64,000 nt of DNA from a bacterium (lineage in GTDB: Bacteria; Planctomycetota; SZUA-567), in NCBI GenBank assembly GCA_003245715.1, contig QKCJ01000024.1, positions 170,325 to 234,324 of the forward strand. The letters are read 5' to 3'. A program made the position numbers and the translations under genes. The notes under the pieces are model-generated. The model had not been told where the DNA came from. It was given only the letters and a program-made list of their open reading frames with translations, and did no database searches. This document shows positions 63,311 to 64,000 of the stretch, in pieces; within the stretch, counting starts at the first letter, position 1; each line of letters opens with the position of its first letter.

Positions 63311-63955
63311 TCAGGCGTAGGCAAAGAGAAGGGTCTGGGCGATACCGATAATAAAACCAAGCACGCCACCGATAACTTCGATAAAACGAAATTCTTTTTT
63401 CATAACAGCAAAGAGGATTTCCTCCACCTTGTCACTTGAGAAATTCTCGACCTTTTCCTTGACCAGTTCGCTGAAGACCAGACGCTTCTCAAGCTCTGAG
63501 GAGGCTTTTTCAAGAAGTTCAGGCAGCATCTGATCCATCTCTTTCATCAATAAGCTTTTGATACGTCCCTTGAGTTCATCATTCAGGAACATCTGCAGCA
63601 TCGGATTGATTGAAGCCAGACGGTTATCCAGAAAATCATCAATCTTGTCCTCAGCCACCGAATTAAAGAGGGCGTGAAAAGACGGATCGTTAATTACCTT
63701 CTGGATATCATCATGGTTGATGAGATTTTTTTCAATCGCGCGGCCGAGGTTTTCTGCCAGTGCGCTCTGACGCTTGGGGAAAACCCCCTGAACCTTAAAG
63801 AGCCCGAGGTTGACGGGATTGCGCGGCCTGAACAACATCTTAACGGCGATATAATTTGTCAGCCAACCGATGATCGCGCAGATAAACGGGGCCAGCAGGT
63901 ATTTCCAGTCCTGAGCAAAGTCAAAATCGGTTATCGTGAATGATTGAATAAACAT
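63311..63955 (-). CDS. DUF445 family membrane protein
   Basis: 214 residues. 'APFICAIIGWLTNYIAVKML' near the N-terminus (first membrane helix and the conserved GWLTNxxAxxMLF motif) and 'FPKRQSALAENLGRAIEKNL' are hallmarks of DUF445 (YheB/YjiN-like). The middle is a long amphipathic helical region, and a second membrane helix closes the C-terminus ('VLGFIIGIAQTLLFAYA'). Function unknown. AAGGAG lies 4 bases before the ATG. Confidence 0.88.
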   Translation of the reverse strand: MFIQSFTITDFDFAQDWKYLLAPFICAIIGWLTNYIAVKMLFRPRNPVNLGLFKVQGVFPKRQSALAENLGRAIEKNLINHDDIQKVINDPSFHALFNSVAEDKIDDFLDNRLASINPMLQMFLNDELKGRIKSLLMKEMDQMLPELLEKASSELEKRLVFSELVKEKVENFSSDKVEEILFAVMKKEFRFIEVIGGVLGFIIGIAQTLLFAYA

Positions 63956-64000
63956 AGCTCTCCTTATTTTTTAGTCTTTTAATATTTAATATAAATCAAT

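Overview
The window looks like chromosomal DNA of a Gram-negative, flagellated bacterium, most likely from the PVC superphylum and perhaps Lentisphaerota-like. Seen directly: a lipid A pathway (ompH, lpxD, a fused lpxC-fabZ, lpxA), outer-membrane flagellar rings (flgH, flgI), a membrane-anchored Ser/Thr kinase with the N-terminal helical domain common in PVC kinases, a Minf_1886-type protein, and moderate GC. The taxonomic placement is inference. I see no rRNA, tRNA, CRISPR array, insertion sequence or phage genes, so this is mostly core chromosome with some unusual lineage-specific genes.

Layout. 1-7915 (minus): a secreted HEAT-like protein cut by the window edge, a DUSP23-like phosphatase coupled to a Ser/Thr kinase, a Minf_1886 protein, a PSP1/RicT protein, holB, tmk and an AI-2E-type membrane protein. 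7916-8731 is an AT-rich gap with a promoter-terminator pair that may encode a short RNA. 8732-11273: a lipoprotein amidase and an exported acetolactate decarboxylase, convergent with ispE. 11279-18939 (minus): a giant TPR/DUF3857/transglutaminase protein, an MsbA-like exporter, a C_GCAxxG_C_C protein and an exported repeat protein. 19225-24863: a metallo-hydrolase, a lipoprotein archaemetzincin, an IclR regulator, ribE and metG. 24950-29587: a pabB-pabC fusion divergent from znuACB, with a palindrome over the znu promoter. 29626-35691: a stop-interrupted small membrane gene, a cold-shock gene, and an atypical sugar ABC operon. 36172-38222: a small membrane protein and a His-rich LarC.

38560-45693: a large protein with about ten copies of a FliM-like 'SQDDIDALI' motif, then ompH, lpxD, lpxC/fabZ, lpxA and a split zinc-ribbon membrane protein. 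45729-51630 (minus): flgF, flgG, flgA, flgH, flgI, flgJ (rod-binding part only) and flgN, preceded by an overlapping 53-codon ORF. 51988-55197: guaB and guaA behind a strong promoter and an attenuator-like hairpin. 55247-63955: a periplasmic SBP/Cache protein, a SemiSWEET-like protein, a transglutaminase-like protein, an ABC-2 exporter operon and a DUF445 protein.

The strongest candidate for something undescribed is the repeat protein at 38560-40869. Its N-terminal third is an acidic string of peptides resembling the CheY-P-docking N-terminus of FliM, followed by a coiled coil and an unrecognised helical domain. In a flagellated organism it could be a multivalent response-regulator scaffold or sink. 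That function is inference.
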